Made by a program: the position numbers and the translations under genes
Shown here: positions 42,574-51,019 of the stretch, in pieces
How the letters are laid out: each line of letters opens with the position of its first letter
Numbering within the stretch: position 1 is the first letter of the stretch
From: Embleya scabrispora
GTDB lineage: Bacteria; Actinomycetota; Actinomycetes; Streptomycetales; Streptomycetaceae
Assembly (NCBI RefSeq): GCF_002024165.1
Contig: NZ_MWQN01000001.1
Location: forward strand, 5,766,001-5,830,000
Length of the DNA: 64,000 nucleotides
Reading direction: 5' to 3'
The notes under the pieces: model-generated
Told to the model about the DNA's origin: nothing
The model's input: the letters and a program-made list of their open reading frames with translations, nothing else
Databases searched by the model: none

Positions 42574-43338
42574 ATGCGCACGCTCACCGGCAGGACCGCA
42601 CTCGTCACCGGGGCGAGCCGGGGGATCGGCCGCGCCATCGCGGAGCGGCTGGCCGCCGACGGGGCACTGGTCGCGGTGCACTACGGCCGGGACGAGGCGG
42701 CCGCCAAGGACGTGGTCGCGACGATCGAGGCGGCCGGTGGCCGGGCCTTCGCGGTGCGGGCCGAACTCGGTGTACCGGGCGACGTGGACACCCTCGTCGA
42801 TGGACTGCGGGCCGGCTGGGCCGAGTTCGGAGCGGACGGACTGGACGTCCTGGTGCACAATGCGGGCATCGGCTCGACCGGGCCGATCGAGGCGGAGACC
42901 GAGGCCGGCTACGACCGGGTGTTCGCGGTCAACACGCGGGCCCCGTTCTTCCTGACCCAGCGCGTGCTGCCGCTGCTGCGCGACGGTGGCCGGATCGTGA
43001 CCGTCACCTCCGGGGCGACCAGGATCGCGTTCCCCGAGTCGATCGCGTACGCGATGAGCAAGGGCGCCCTCGACACGCTCACGCCGGCCCTGGCCAAGCA
43101 CCTGGGCCCGCGCGGGATCACCGTCAACAACATCGCCCCCGGCATCGTCGACACCGATGTCAACGCGTCCTGGCTGCGCGGGAATCCGCAGGCGCGGGCG
43201 CAGGCGGCGAGCCGCGCGGCGCTGGGGCGGGTGGGTCGCCCGGACGACATCGCCGACGCGGTCGCCTTCCTCGCCTCCGACGATGCCCGGTGGGTGACGG
43301 GTACGACGCTGGACGCCACGGGCGGATCGGAGTTGTAG
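42574..43338 (+). CDS. SDR-family oxidoreductase (FabG-like)
   Basis: The protein is 254 residues. The cofactor motif TGASRGIG (about 12-19), NAG in VLVHNAGIG, the Ser in VTVTSGATR and YxxxK in AYAMSKGAL are all present, so this is a complete classical SDR. An Arg after the glycine motif suggests NADPH. The C-terminal GTTLDATGG is standard. ATG 42574 has AGGAAGGG upstream. It should reduce a ketone or oxidise an alcohol of unknown identity. It is divergent from the MFS exporter gene; the gap carries two distinct operator pairs. Confidence 0.9.
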   Translation: MRTLTGRTALVTGASRGIGRAIAERLAADGALVAVHYGRDEAAAKDVVATIEAAGGRAFAVRAELGVPGDVDTLVDGLRAGWAEFGADGLDVLVHNAGIGSTGPIEAETEAGYDRVFAVNTRAPFFLTQRVLPLLRDGGRIVTVTSGATRIAFPESIAYAMSKGALDTLTPALAKHLGPRGITVNNIAPGIVDTDVNASWLRGNPQARAQAASRAALGRVGRPDDIADAVAFLASDDARWVTGTTLDATGGSEL

Positions 43339-43345
43339 CCGCGTG

Positions 43346-43421
43346 GCGGCGGCGGCCGATCCGGCATGGCGACAACTTCCGCTTGCGGCCCCGACTTCGG
43401 GGCCGCGACCGCCGCCGCCGC
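43346..43421. terminator. Nested hairpin between convergent genes
   Basis: The inner hairpin is a perfect 9-bp stem with loop ACTT (43385-43406). An outer 11-bp stem (43346-43356 with 43411-43421) encloses it. It should end transcription from both sides. Confidence 0.7.
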
Positions 43422-44125
43422 TACAGGTCCCGCGTCACGCCCAGCGGAGCGCAGTGCAGGCTGCCGCGCGCGGCAGGGGCGGCGATCCAGGAGTCGGCGC
43501 TGACGAAGTCCCGCCCGCGCTGGTGTGCTTCGCGGGCCGGAGTCGGGTCGTCCCAGGTCACCGCGAGCGGATTGTGCTCGACGTCCCACGTGGCGCCGCC
43601 GAGCGCGCGGTCGTCGGAGGAGGTCGCCTCGACATGGGTGAGCAGGCCGGACTCCGTGGCCAATACGCCCGCGTGCCACAGCGTCACGCCCGCGTCGGTA
43701 TGCACGATCGCGGGCGGCGTACGCAGGGTGAGCCCGGTGCCGTCGTGGCGTTCCGAGTCGAAGCGCAGCACCAGCCGACGCGGGATGGTCGGCAGCACCA
43801 CGTCCAACACCAGGTCCCCGTCCGGGACATGGCCGAACAGACACGAGGTGAACCGGATCGACCCCGCGGACAGGGTCGAGGCCAGCGCCGAGTGGGCGAA
43901 CCGGTCGCCCGATCGGGTCACCGACACCCCGTACCGGCCGAACACCTGCGGCGAGGGCGGGCGCGGGCCGGTCGGGCGGGCCGGAGTCTCCATGCCGATG
44001 GTCGTGTACAGGCCGGCCGGCGTACGCAGGATCCCGCCGTGGAAGACCCGGACCTCGTCGTGCGCGAGCAGGATCTCGGGCGGCCTGACCAGCTCGATGT
44101 CCACCGGGGCAGTGCTGTCGCTCAT
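43421..44125 (-). CDS. Conserved hypothetical protein
   Basis: The protein is 234 residues, without signal peptide or membrane segment. It looks beta-rich (DLVLDVVLPTIPRRLVLRFD, VTLWHAGVLATESGLLTHVE). I do not recognise a family and see no catalytic motif. ATG 44125 has AGGG about ten bases upstream. It converges on the SDR gene and is divergent from the small CarD-like gene. Confidence 0.7.
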   Translation of the reverse strand: MSDSTAPVDIELVRPPEILLAHDEVRVFHGGILRTPAGLYTTIGMETPARPTGPRPPSPQVFGRYGVSVTRSGDRFAHSALASTLSAGSIRFTSCLFGHVPDGDLVLDVVLPTIPRRLVLRFDSERHDGTGLTLRTPPAIVHTDAGVTLWHAGVLATESGLLTHVEATSSDDRALGGATWDVEHNPLAVTWDDPTPAREAHQRGRDFVSADSWIAAPAARGSLHCAPLGVTRDL

Positions 44126-44457
44126 GTGGGCGACCCTATCGCCGGGGCACCGCAAGGCCCGGCGCCTCGCGGGCGGCCCCCGAAACCCCGCTTCCCGCCT
44201 CGGCGATCCGTTCGGCCTTCCCCCACTCGGCCCAATCGGGGGCCGCCGGGGCGTTGTACGCGCACCATGCCCACGGGTGCCGGCGGGCGGCTACCGCGTG
44301 ACCTGCGGAAGAGGCTCCGATGCGGCATTTCGGTCCGGTTCGGCGGGCGCATAGGGGATTCGAGCCGCCATATCGTGGGGACACTTTCCGGTTACGGCTT
44401 CGCCTATACCGCCCCGGAACGCCCCACGCGTCACCCGACAGGCGCATACTGAGGGAG
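44126..44457. other. Divergent intergenic region
   Basis: These 332 bases separate the hypothetical protein gene from the small CarD-like gene. TATACC at 44406 and CATACT at 44445 are possible -10 elements for the rightward gene. I see no convincing gene, repeat or palindrome. Confidence 0.4.
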
Positions 44458-44679
44458 ATGACGACCTCAGCCGTGACCCGGCGCATTCTGCCCACCAGTC
44501 CCTTCAATGTCCCGGTCGCTCCCATCATCGAGGATTTCGAACTCGGTGCCCGAGTGACGCATGATCAGTACGGACTCGGTCGGATCGTCGGTGTCGAAGA
44601 GGACATCGCGGTCACTGTCGACTTCGGATCGCGCCAGGAACGCATCTGCCGTCCCTACGCGAAGCTGAGCAATCTCTGA
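44458..44679 (+). CDS. Small conserved protein with a CarD/UvrD-tail-like beta fold
   Basis: The protein is 73 residues. FELGARVTHDQYGLGRIVGV followed by VTVDFGSRQERICRPYAKL has the pattern of a small Tudor-like beta barrel, as at the N-terminus of CarD-like RNA polymerase binding proteins and the tail of UvrD/PcrA-type helicases. Very similar short proteins are widespread in actinobacteria as hypothetical genes. Binding to RNA polymerase is inference. ATG 44458 has GAGG just upstream. A good terminator follows, so it is monocistronic. Confidence 0.75.
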   Translation: MTTSAVTRRILPTSPFNVPVAPIIEDFELGARVTHDQYGLGRIVGVEEDIAVTVDFGSRQERICRPYAKLSNL

Positions 44680-44728
44680 CCCACGCGACACGGTTTCGCA
44701 CGTCCCGACACCACGCGAGTCGGTACGA

Positions 44729-44762
44729 GGAGGCGCCCCCGGACAACCGGGTCGGCGCCTCC
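44729..44762 (+). terminator. Terminator of the small CarD-like gene
   Basis: GGAGGCGCC pairs with GGCGCCTCC (9 bp) and the inner CCCGG-ACAA-CCGGG adds five more pairs with a two-base bulge. It lies 50 bases after the stop. Confidence 0.8.
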
Positions 44763-44816
44763 GTTGCGTTGGGCGCCGCAGCCTGTTGTTTCGGACCCTG
44801 AACGCGCTCCGAGACA

Positions 44817-44832
44817 TCAGGTTGTCAGACAA
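44817..44832. promoter_or_regulatory. GntR/FadR-type box upstream of leuA
   Basis: TCAGGTTGTCAGACAA contains TTGTCAGACAA, which fits the FadR-family pattern TNGTNNNACNA. It is the inverse of the box in front of the gntR gene (46823-46835). It covers the expected -35 region of a promoter with -10 TACCGT (44840-44845). Confidence 0.55.
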
Positions 44833-44852
44833 GTTGTGCTACCGTCCCCGGT

Positions 44853-44900
44853 ATGAAGCTGCGCGTGGTCCTTCTTCTCGGCCGCCGCGGCGGGGCCTGA
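44853..44900 (+). CDS. leuA leader peptide, [15 protein letters not shown]
   Basis: A 15-codon reading frame runs from ATG 44853 to TGA 44900. It contains four Leu and two Val codons in its first nine. CTT, rare in this genome, occurs twice. No ribosome binding site precedes the ATG, but the -10-like TACCGT ends eight bases upstream, so the transcript may be leaderless. It ends inside the 5' arm of the hairpin at 44885-44922. Such a Leu-rich reading frame in front of leuA is the hallmark of ribosome-mediated attenuation. Confidence 0.7.
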   Translation: MKLRVVLLLGRRGGA

Positions 44901-44922
44901 TCCGACCGGCACCCCGCCGCGG
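44885..44922 (+). promoter_or_regulatory. leuA leader hairpin (attenuator candidate)
   Basis: CCGCGGCGGGG pairs perfectly with CCCCGCCGCGG (11 bp, 16-base loop). The 5' arm overlaps the last codons of the leader peptide, so ribosome position would decide whether it forms. It ends 51 bases before the leuA start. There is no U-tract. Comparative work, as I recall it, has proposed a conserved RNA element upstream of leuA in actinobacteria; I cannot confirm identity here. Confidence 0.6.
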
Positions 44923-44973
44923 GGTTCGGTGTCGCCGGTCGACCCCTCCGAGCGGCAGGACGATCCCCGCACC

Positions 44974-46806
44974 ATGACCGAACACACCATCACCGACCGT
45001 GAGCGTGACCGTGGCCACGACCGTGCGGCCGGGCACACCTTCCCCACTCTGCGCACCCCCGCCGGCCCGATCCCCGAGGGCCGCCCGCACTGGAACCGGC
45101 AACGTCCCGGCACGATGCCGCACCACCGCTACCGTCCGGCGCACGAGCGGGTCCGCGTCGATGTCGATCCGGCCCGGCGGAGTTGGCCGAACAACCGCAT
45201 CGAGCAGGCGCCGCTGTGGGTCCCGGTGGACCTGCGCGACGGCAACCAGGCGCTGGCCGAGCCGATGGACCCCGTACGCAAACGCCGGATGTTCGACCTG
45301 CTGGTGGCGATGGGCTACAAGGAGATCGAGGTCGGCTACCCCTCGGCGAGCCGCGCCGACTTCGACTTCGTCCGGCATCTGGCGGAGAACGACGCGGTAC
45401 CCGACGACGTCACCGTCGTGGTGTTCACCGCCGCGCGGACCGACCTGATCGAACGGACGCACCAATCGATCGAGGGCCTGCCGCACGCGGTCGTTCACAT
45501 GTACACCGCGACCGCGCCGACCTGGCGCGAGGTCGTGCTCGGCCACGACCGGGCCGCGCTGCACGCGCTGATCCTGGCCGGCGCGAAGGACGTGGCGCGC
45601 GGCGCCGACGCGCGACCCGGGGCGGACATCCGTTTCCAGTTCTCGCCGGAGGTGTTCAACCTGACCGAGCCCGACTACGTCCTGGAGGTATGCAACAGCC
45701 TCACCGAACTGTGGGACGCGAGCCCGGACCGGCCGGTGATCCACAACCTGCCGGCCACGGTCGAGATCGCCACGCCGAACGTGTACGCGGACCAGATCGA
45801 GTACATGCACCGCCATCTGGCCCGCCGGGACGCGGTCGTGCTGTCCGTGCATCCGCACAACGACCGGGGGACGGGCGTCGCCTGCGCCGAGTCGGCGCTG
45901 CTCGCGGGGGCGCAGCGGATCGAGGGCTGCCTGTTCGGCAACGGCGAGCGGACCGGCAACGTGGACCTGGTCACGCTCGCGCTGAACCTGTACACGCAGG
46001 GCGTGGACCCGATGATCGACTTTTCCGACATCGACGAGATCCGGCGCACGGTGGAGTACGCGAACCGGATCGAGGTGCACGCCCGGCATCCGTACGGCGG
46101 GGATCTGGTCCACACCGCGTTCTCCGGCACGCATCAGGACGCGATCCGGAAGGGGTTCGCGCACCATACGCGCGAGGCCGAGCGGCTGGGAGTGGCGGCG
46201 GACCGCGCGCCGTGGAACGTGCCGTATCTGCCGATCGACCCCGCCGACATCGGGCGCGACTACGAGGCGGTGATCCGGGTCAACAGCCAGTCCGGCAAGG
46301 GCGGCATCGCCTACCTGATGCAGAGCGCACACGGCCTGGACCTGCCGCGTCGGCTCCAGATCGAGTTCTCCCGGGTGGTCCAGGAGGCCACCGACGACAG
46401 CGGCGAGGAGATCGGTGCGGCCGAGTTGGGGGCGCTGTTCGGGCGGGAGTATCTGGAGCGGCGTACGCCGGTGGAGGTCACGGGGTGGCGCGCCGAGGAG
46501 CCGGCGGCGGGGCGGCATCGGTTCAGCGGGATGCTCGTCGGATTGCCTTCGGGGTCGCGGGCGGTGGTCGGGGAAGGCAACGGACCGCTGTCCGCCCTGA
46601 CGGCGGCGCTGGGTACGGCCGGCATCCGGGTCGAGATCCTGGACTACGTCGAGCACTCGATCGGCGCGGGCGAGGATCGGCAGGCGGCGGCGTATGTGGA
46701 GTGCCGGGTGGACGGGGTGACCCGGTGGGGCGTGGGGATCGACACGTCGATTCTGGCGGCCTCGGTGCAGGCGACGTTGTCGGCGGTGAACCGGGCGCGG
46801 AGTTGA
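44974..46806 (+). CDS. leuA: 2-isopropylmalate synthase
   Basis: The protein is 610 residues from ATG 44974, the long actinobacterial LeuA form. It condenses acetyl-CoA with 2-oxoisovalerate, the first committed step of leucine synthesis. The TIM-barrel has [11 protein letters not shown] with the metal-binding Asp and [12 protein letters not shown] with the two metal His residues. [20 protein letters not shown] is the second signature. The C-terminal ~120 residues are the leucine-binding regulatory domain ([20 protein letters not shown]). The N-terminal ~45 residues before MPHHRYRP are extra compared with many relatives, and GTG 44929 and ATG 45115 are alternative starts. The gntR gene follows after 61 bases. 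Confidence 0.95.
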   Translation: MTEHTITDRERDRGHDRAAGHTFPTLRTPAGPIPEGRPHWNRQRPGTMPHHRYRPAHERVRVDVDPARRSWPNNRIEQAPLWVPVDLRDGNQALAEPMDPVRKRRMFDLLVAMGYKEIEVGYPSASRADFDFVRHLAENDAVPDDVTVVVFTAARTDLIERTHQSIEGLPHAVVHMYTATAPTWREVVLGHDRAALHALILAGAKDVARGADARPGADIRFQFSPEVFNLTEPDYVLEVCNSLTELWDASPDRPVIHNLPATVEIATPNVYADQIEYMHRHLARRDAVVLSVHPHNDRGTGVACAESALLAGAQRIEGCLFGNGERTGNVDLVTLALNLYTQGVDPMIDFSDIDEIRRTVEYANRIEVHARHPYGGDLVHTAFSGTHQDAIRKGFAHHTREAERLGVAADRAPWNVPYLPIDPADIGRDYEAVIRVNSQSGKGGIAYLMQSAHGLDLPRRLQIEFSRVVQEATDDSGEEIGAAELGALFGREYLERRTPVEVTGWRAEEPAAGRHRFSGMLVGLPSGSRAVVGEGNGPLSALTAALGTAGIRVEILDYVEHSIGAGEDRQAAAYVECRVDGVTRWGVGIDTSILAASVQATLSAVNRARS

Positions 46807-46822
46807 CGCAGGATAAGATTCA

Positions 46823-46835
46823 TCAGACAACCTGA
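46823..46835. promoter_or_regulatory. GntR/FadR-type box upstream of gntR
   Basis: TCAG-ACAAC-CTGA is an inverted repeat 33 bases before the gntR start. Its complement TCAGGTTGTCTGA differs in one base from TCAGGTTGTCAGA upstream of leuA. This points to autoregulation and shared control of leuA. Confidence 0.55.
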
Positions 46836-46867
46836 GATGTAACGGACATGACGTAAGGCGACACACG

Positions 46868-47560
46868 ATGACGTTCGGCCCCCTGCGCCGCAACCCGCTG
46901 GTCGGCCAGGCGGCCGAACGGCTTCGGGACCAGATCGCCGCCGGGCGCTGGCCGATCGGGACGAAGCTGCCCGGCGAGGTGGCGCTCGGCCGGGAACTCG
47001 GCATCGGCCGATCCACGGTGCGGGAGGCGATCCGCGCACTTGCCGGTGCGGGGTTGGTCGAGTCGCGGCAGGGGTCCGGCGTCTTCGTGATCGCGACCGA
47101 GCCGACGGAGGACCTGACCGCGCGGCTGCGGCGGGCGTCGGCGGTCGAGGTGTACGAGGTGCGCAACCTGATCGAGGTGCGGGCCGCGATGTTGGCGGCG
47201 GAGCGGCGTACGGACGAGGACCTGGCGGTGCTGGACGCCAGGCTGCTCGCGCGGGCGGCGGCGCTCGGCGACGACGAGGCGTACATCGACGCCGACATCG
47301 CGTTCCACGCGGCGATCGTGGCGGCGGCGCACAACGAGGTGCTGACGGACCTGTTCGCGGTATTCCAGGTAACCATGCGTCCCGGCCTCCTGGACCTACT
47401 GGCGGCAATGGACGCAAAGCACCTGCGAGCCACCGCGGCCGACCCGGGAGCCGACGCCCACGCGGCAATGGTCGCCGCGATCCGAGCGGGCGACGCGGCA
47501 ACAGCCGGCCGAGTAACCGAAACAGAACTCGCGCTCAGCCTCCAAATCCTCCACGACTAG
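46868..47560 (+). CDS. GntR-family regulator, FadR/FCD subfamily
   Basis: The protein is 230 residues. The winged helix reads LPGEVALGRELGIGRSTVRE followed by AIRALAGAGLVESRQGSGVF. The C-terminal FCD domain is helical, with the metal/ligand set expected around RNLIEVRAAMLAAE, DADIAFHAAIVAAAHNEVL and DAHAAMVAAI. FCD regulators bind small carboxylates, often with a metal. ATG 46868 has AAGG nine bases upstream. The matching boxes suggest it controls itself and leuA, so a branched-chain keto acid or related carboxylate is a plausible but unproven ligand. The final ~60 codons use more A-ending codons than the rest. Confidence 0.92.
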   Translation: MTFGPLRRNPLVGQAAERLRDQIAAGRWPIGTKLPGEVALGRELGIGRSTVREAIRALAGAGLVESRQGSGVFVIATEPTEDLTARLRRASAVEVYEVRNLIEVRAAMLAAERRTDEDLAVLDARLLARAAALGDDEAYIDADIAFHAAIVAAAHNEVLTDLFAVFQVTMRPGLLDLLAAMDAKHLRATAADPGADAHAAMVAAIRAGDAATAGRVTETELALSLQILHD

Positions 47561-47820
47561 CCCGGGGCGTGCGCACTCGATGCCCTCACCGCACCCGCCC
47601 CGCCCCGACCCGGCCCACCCGGCCGCCCGCCGCATCGCCCGGGTCGCCCGCCGCCCGCAGCCCCGCCCGACCGCCCGGCCGCCCGCCTATCCAGCCGGCC
47701 TGCCGCCCGCAGTCCTGCCCAGTCCGCCCGCTCCCTGCAGCCCTGCCCGGCCGTCGGCCGCTTGTCGCCCAGCCCGCCCGCTGCCCCCGCCCAGCCGCCT
47801 ACTGCTCGCCGCTCTCGGCC

Positions 47821-48065
47821 TCACTTGCCTACCCGCTCGCCGTTCGCAGCCCCGCCCGGTTGCCCGGCCGACCGCGCCCCGGCCGCTCGTCGCTCGCGGC
47901 CCCGGTCACCCACCCGCTCGTCGCTCGCGGCCCCGCCCGGTTGCCCGGCCGACCGCGCCCCGGCCGCCCGTCGCTCGCGGCCCCGGTCACCCACCCGCTC
48001 GCCGTTCGCGGCCCCGCCCGGTTGCCCGGCCGACCGCGCCCCGGCCGCTCGTCGCTCGCGGCCTC
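47821..48065. repeat. 81-bp tandem repeat, about three copies
   Basis: Copies begin at 47860, 47941 and 48022 with TTGCCCGGCCGACCGCGCCC. Copies 1 and 2 are 81 bases each and differ at three positions. Copy 3 keeps the first ~42 bases and then diverges. The preceding ~39 bases (from 47821) match the end of a unit. The unit itself contains two CGCTCG(T/C)CG(C/T)TCGCGGCCCCG subrepeats. Confidence 0.8.
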
Positions 48066-48280
48066 ACTCGCCCACCGGCTCGCCGCTCGTGGCCTCACTC
48101 GCCCACCCGCCCGTCGCTCGCCGCCCCACCTCTCGCCGCTCGCGGCTTCGTTCGACGCCTGCGCGCCGCTCGCGGCTCCGGGCGCCGGTTGCTTTCGTTC
48201 GGGGCTCGGGCCGGCCGGTTGGCTCGGGGTGTGGGGGCTGGTGGGAATAGTGGGCGTGGGATTCTGCTTGGACGGGGTGA

Positions 48281-48292
48281 TTGAGAGTTCAA
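48281..48292. promoter_or_regulatory. Small inverted repeat in front of the LLM gene
   Basis: TTGA-GAGT-TCAA lies 21 bases upstream of the start. Its half-sites equal those of the MarR boxes at 5369 and 5438, but the spacer is one base shorter. A MarR-type site is possible. Confidence 0.35.
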
Positions 48293-48312
48293 CTACTGAG
48301 AGAGTGGTCATC

Positions 48313-49425
48313 GTGCAGTTCGGGATCTTCACCGTCGGTGATGTCACCGTCGACCCCACGACCGGTCGGCAGCCGACCGAGCACGAGCGGATCAAGGCGA
48401 TGGTGGCCATCGCGCTCAAGGCCGAGGAGATCGGCATGGACGTGTTCGCCACCGGTGAGCACCACAATCCGCCGTTCGTGCCGTCCTCGCCGACCACGAT
48501 GCTCGGCTACATCGCCGCGCGGACCGAGCGGATCATCCTCTCCACCTCCACGACGCTGATCACCACCAACGACCCGGTGAAGATCGCCGAGGACTACGCG
48601 ATGCTCCAGCACCTGGCCGACGGCCGGGTGGACCTGATGATGGGGCGCGGCAACACCGGGCCGGTGTACCCGTGGTTCGGCCAGGACATCCGCCAGGGCA
48701 TCCCGCTGGCGATCGAGAACTACGCGCTGCTCCACGAGCTCTGGCGCAAGGAAGTGGTGGACTGGGAGGGTCGCTTCCGTACCCCGCTGCAGAGCTTCAC
48801 GTCGACGCCGCGCCCGCTGGACGGCGTGCCGCCGTTCGTCTGGCACGGGTCGATCCGCAGCCCGGAGATCGCCGAGCAGGCGGCCTACTACGGCGACGGG
48901 TTCTTCGCCAACAACATCTTCTGGCCGCGCGACCACTTCGTGCGCCTGATCAACCTCTACCGGGACCGCTTCGAGCACTACGGGCACGGTACGCGCGAGC
49001 AGGCCATCGTCGGCGTCGGCGGACAGATCTTCATGCGGCGCAACTCGCAGGAGGCGGTGCGCGAGTTCCGGCCCTACTTCGACAACGCGCCGGTGTACGG
49101 GCACGGTCCGTCGCTGGAGGAGTTCACCGACCAGACGCCGCTGACCGTGGGCAGTCCGCAGGAGGTCATCGACAAGACGCTGACCTTCCGCGACTCGTTC
49201 GGCGACTACCAGCGCCAGTTGTTCCTGATGGACCACGCGGGGCTGCCGCTGAAGACCGTGCTCGAACAGCTCGACCTGTTCGGCGAGGAGGTACTGCCGG
49301 TGCTGCGCAAGGAGTTCGCCGCCCGGCGGCCGGCCGAGGTGCCGGACGGCCCCACCCACGCGGCACTGGTCGCCCGGCGCGACGCGGCGGCGGTGCCGGC
49401 CGACGCCGTCCCGCAGACGTCCTGA
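48313..49425 (+). CDS. LLM-class flavin-dependent oxidoreductase (CE1758 type)
   Basis: The protein is 370 residues and belongs to the luciferase-like monooxygenases. MQFGIFTVGDVTVDPTTGR at the N-terminus and FATGEHHNPPFVPSSPTTML are typical of the CE1758 group. It would use reduced flavin and O2 to oxidise an unknown substrate. I chose GTG 48313, because MQFGIF is the usual family start and GAGAGAG lies upstream; a longer frame to 47569 is an artefact of the GC-rich repeats. The FMN reductase gene 43 bases downstream should supply the reduced flavin. Confidence 0.92.
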   Translation: MQFGIFTVGDVTVDPTTGRQPTEHERIKAMVAIALKAEEIGMDVFATGEHHNPPFVPSSPTTMLGYIAARTERIILSTSTTLITTNDPVKIAEDYAMLQHLADGRVDLMMGRGNTGPVYPWFGQDIRQGIPLAIENYALLHELWRKEVVDWEGRFRTPLQSFTSTPRPLDGVPPFVWHGSIRSPEIAEQAAYYGDGFFANNIFWPRDHFVRLINLYRDRFEHYGHGTREQAIVGVGGQIFMRRNSQEAVREFRPYFDNAPVYGHGPSLEEFTDQTPLTVGSPQEVIDKTLTFRDSFGDYQRQLFLMDHAGLPLKTVLEQLDLFGEEVLPVLRKEFAARRPAEVPDGPTHAALVARRDAAAVPADAVPQTS

Positions 49426-49468
49426 CGCCACCGAACTCGCCGGCAGGGAAAGGGAGAAGGCAACAGTC

Positions 49469-50119
49469 ATGACAGAAACGCCGAAGCTCGTGGTGGTCTC
49501 GGCCGGACTCGGCAAACCGTCGTCCACCCGGCTGCTCGGCGACCGGCTCGCCGAGGCGACCCGCCGGCGCCTGGACGAGCGGGAGATCGCGGTCGAGGCG
49601 CACACGATCGAACTGCGCGATCTCGCCGTGGACATCGCGCACAACCTGGTCACCGGCTTCCCACCGCCCGCGTTGCGGGCCGCGATCGACACGGTCGTCT
49701 CGGCCGACGCGCTGATCGTGGTCTCGCCGATCTTCAGCGCGTCCTACAGCGGGCTGTTCAAGTCGTTCTTCGACGTCCTGGACAACACCGCGCTGATCGG
49801 AAAGCCGGTGCTGATCGCGGCGACCGGCGGCACGGCGCGGCACTCGCTCGCCCTGGAGCACGCGCTGCGCCCGCTGTTCGCCTACCTGCGGGCCACGGTC
49901 GTACCGACCTCGGTGTACGTGGCCACCGACGAATGGGGCGCGGCGGCCGGGGAAGGCGTCGAGGGAGTGGGTACGAGGATCGCTCGCGCAGGCGGCGAAC
50001 TGGCCGACTTGGTGGCCGGGTCGCCGCCACACCCGGCGACCCGGCCGTCGTCGGCGACCACCGCGATCGACGAAGTCGTGCCATTTGCCGAGCAGTTGGC
50101 GGCACTCGGACGGGGCTGA
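49469..50119 (+). CDS. NADPH-dependent FMN reductase (CE1759 type)
   Basis: The protein is 216 residues with a flavodoxin-like fold. VVVSAGLGKPSSTRLLGDRL near the N-terminus binds the flavin phosphate. VVSPIFSASYSGLFKSFFDV is the conserved second flavin loop and LIAATGGTARHSLALEHALR follows. It reduces FMN with NAD(P)H and should feed the LLM monooxygenase encoded immediately upstream; the two gene types occur as a pair in many actinobacteria. ATG 49469 has AGAAGG eight bases upstream. A very strong hairpin follows the gene. Confidence 0.92.
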   Translation: MTETPKLVVVSAGLGKPSSTRLLGDRLAEATRRRLDEREIAVEAHTIELRDLAVDIAHNLVTGFPPPALRAAIDTVVSADALIVVSPIFSASYSGLFKSFFDVLDNTALIGKPVLIAATGGTARHSLALEHALRPLFAYLRATVVPTSVYVATDEWGAAAGEGVEGVGTRIARAGGELADLVAGSPPHPATRPSSATTAIDEVVPFAEQLAALGRG

Positions 50120-50127
50120 GCGGGCCC

Positions 50128-50174
50128 CGACAGGCGGCCGTCGACGGGGTGGGCCCGTCGACGCCCGCCTGTCG
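50128..50174. terminator. Long hairpin terminator between convergent genes
   Basis: Two consecutive 10-bp perfect stems (50128-50137 with 50165-50174, and 50139-50148 with 50154-50163) are separated only by a C-C mismatch and closed by a five-base loop. It begins nine bases after the FMN reductase stop. Confidence 0.85.
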
Positions 50175-50335
50175 AACTCGGCGCCCCGGCACGGTCGGTC
50201 TTCGCCGTGGCGCGCGTCGAACGCTCGCCCGTACGCTCCACGCTGAGCAGGGAACCGGTCTTCGACCCCGGCTGAACGACGTCTCGACGAGCGTTGTACC
50301 ACCGGCCCACGCCACCGGCCGTCACCGCCGGAAGG

Positions 50336-50977
50336 CTATGCGCCGAACATGTCCCGGCAGGCGTCCAGGCCCGTGACCTCGACCGGGATGGTGCGATGCG
50401 CCGCCCACGCCTCGCGGGTCAGCCGCAGGCGTTGGAAGGAACGGGGCTCACCCTCGTGCGCCAGGACGTCGATGCCGTCGTCGACGTAGCCCAGGCGGCG
50501 CGAGACTCCCAGCGACGGGGCGTTGTCGAACAGGGCGGCCGAGATCGCCCATCGTGTGTCCAGGCCGGTGAAGGCCAGTTCCAACAACCCCGCGCGCATC
50601 TCGGTGCCGAAGCCCCGCCCCTGGTGGGCGAGGCCCAGCCACGAGCCCGAGCCGATCTCGCGCCGATGGGCGAAGTCCTTGGCCATGCCCTCCTGGGTCC
50701 CGATCACCCGGCCCTCGTGCACGACGGCCAGCAGCAGGCGCCAGTCGTCCGGCTGCCAGTTGGCCCAGGTACTCCAGTAGAACCGCAGCGCGTTGCGGGC
50801 CTTCGCCGGTTGCGGCTCGCGCGTCCACGGCAGGCTGAACGGCATGTAGTCGGGGGCGTGCACACCCTGCTCGGCCAGTTCCACCAGCGCCACCAGGTCG
50901 TCCTGGGTCGCCGGGCGCAGCTCCAGCCTGGGCGTGGTCACGCGGATGCCGAATACCGGCCAATGATCGGTGAGCAT
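50336..50977 (-). CDS. GNAT-family N-acetyltransferase (RimJ/RimL type)
   Basis: The protein is 213 residues. VTTPRLELRPATQDDLVALV opens the RimJ/RimL-like GNAT fold, GSWLGLAHQGRGFGTEMRAG carries the acetyl-CoA loop (QGRGFG) and NAPSLGVSRRLGYVDDG is motif B. It may acetylate a protein N-terminus or a small amine; the substrate is unknown. ATG 50977 and ATG 51013 are both possible starts and neither has a clear ribosome binding site. It follows the tetR gene stop on the same strand with a 42-base gap. Confidence 0.88.
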   Translation of the reverse strand: MLTDHWPVFGIRVTTPRLELRPATQDDLVALVELAEQGVHAPDYMPFSLPWTREPQPAKARNALRFYWSTWANWQPDDWRLLLAVVHEGRVIGTQEGMAKDFAHRREIGSGSWLGLAHQGRGFGTEMRAGLLELAFTGLDTRWAISAALFDNAPSLGVSRRLGYVDDGIDVLAHEGEPRSFQRLRLTREAWAAHRTIPVEVTGLDACRDMFGA

Positions 50978-51019
50978 GTTCGATTGTGGGCGCTGCCACG
51001 ACGCCGATGCCACGGATTT

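Larger units (their letters stand above)
47561..48312. other. Gene-free, C-rich stretch between gntR and the LLM gene
   Basis: About 750 bases have no credible gene. All three forward frames are open only because the sequence lacks A and T. Reverse frames are equally low-complexity. The first part is built of CCCGCCCG and CCGGC-type words, the middle is an 81-bp tandem repeat (47821-48065), and the last ~70 bases are less GC-rich and carry the promoter region and a small inverted repeat (48281-48292). Confidence 0.6.

Noticed and set aside
47569-48312. An extension of the LLM monooxygenase by ~250 N-terminal residues
   Set aside because: The extension is Pro/Arg/Ala repeats from the tandem-repeat region. 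The family starts at MQFGIF, and a ribosome binding site precedes GTG 48313.
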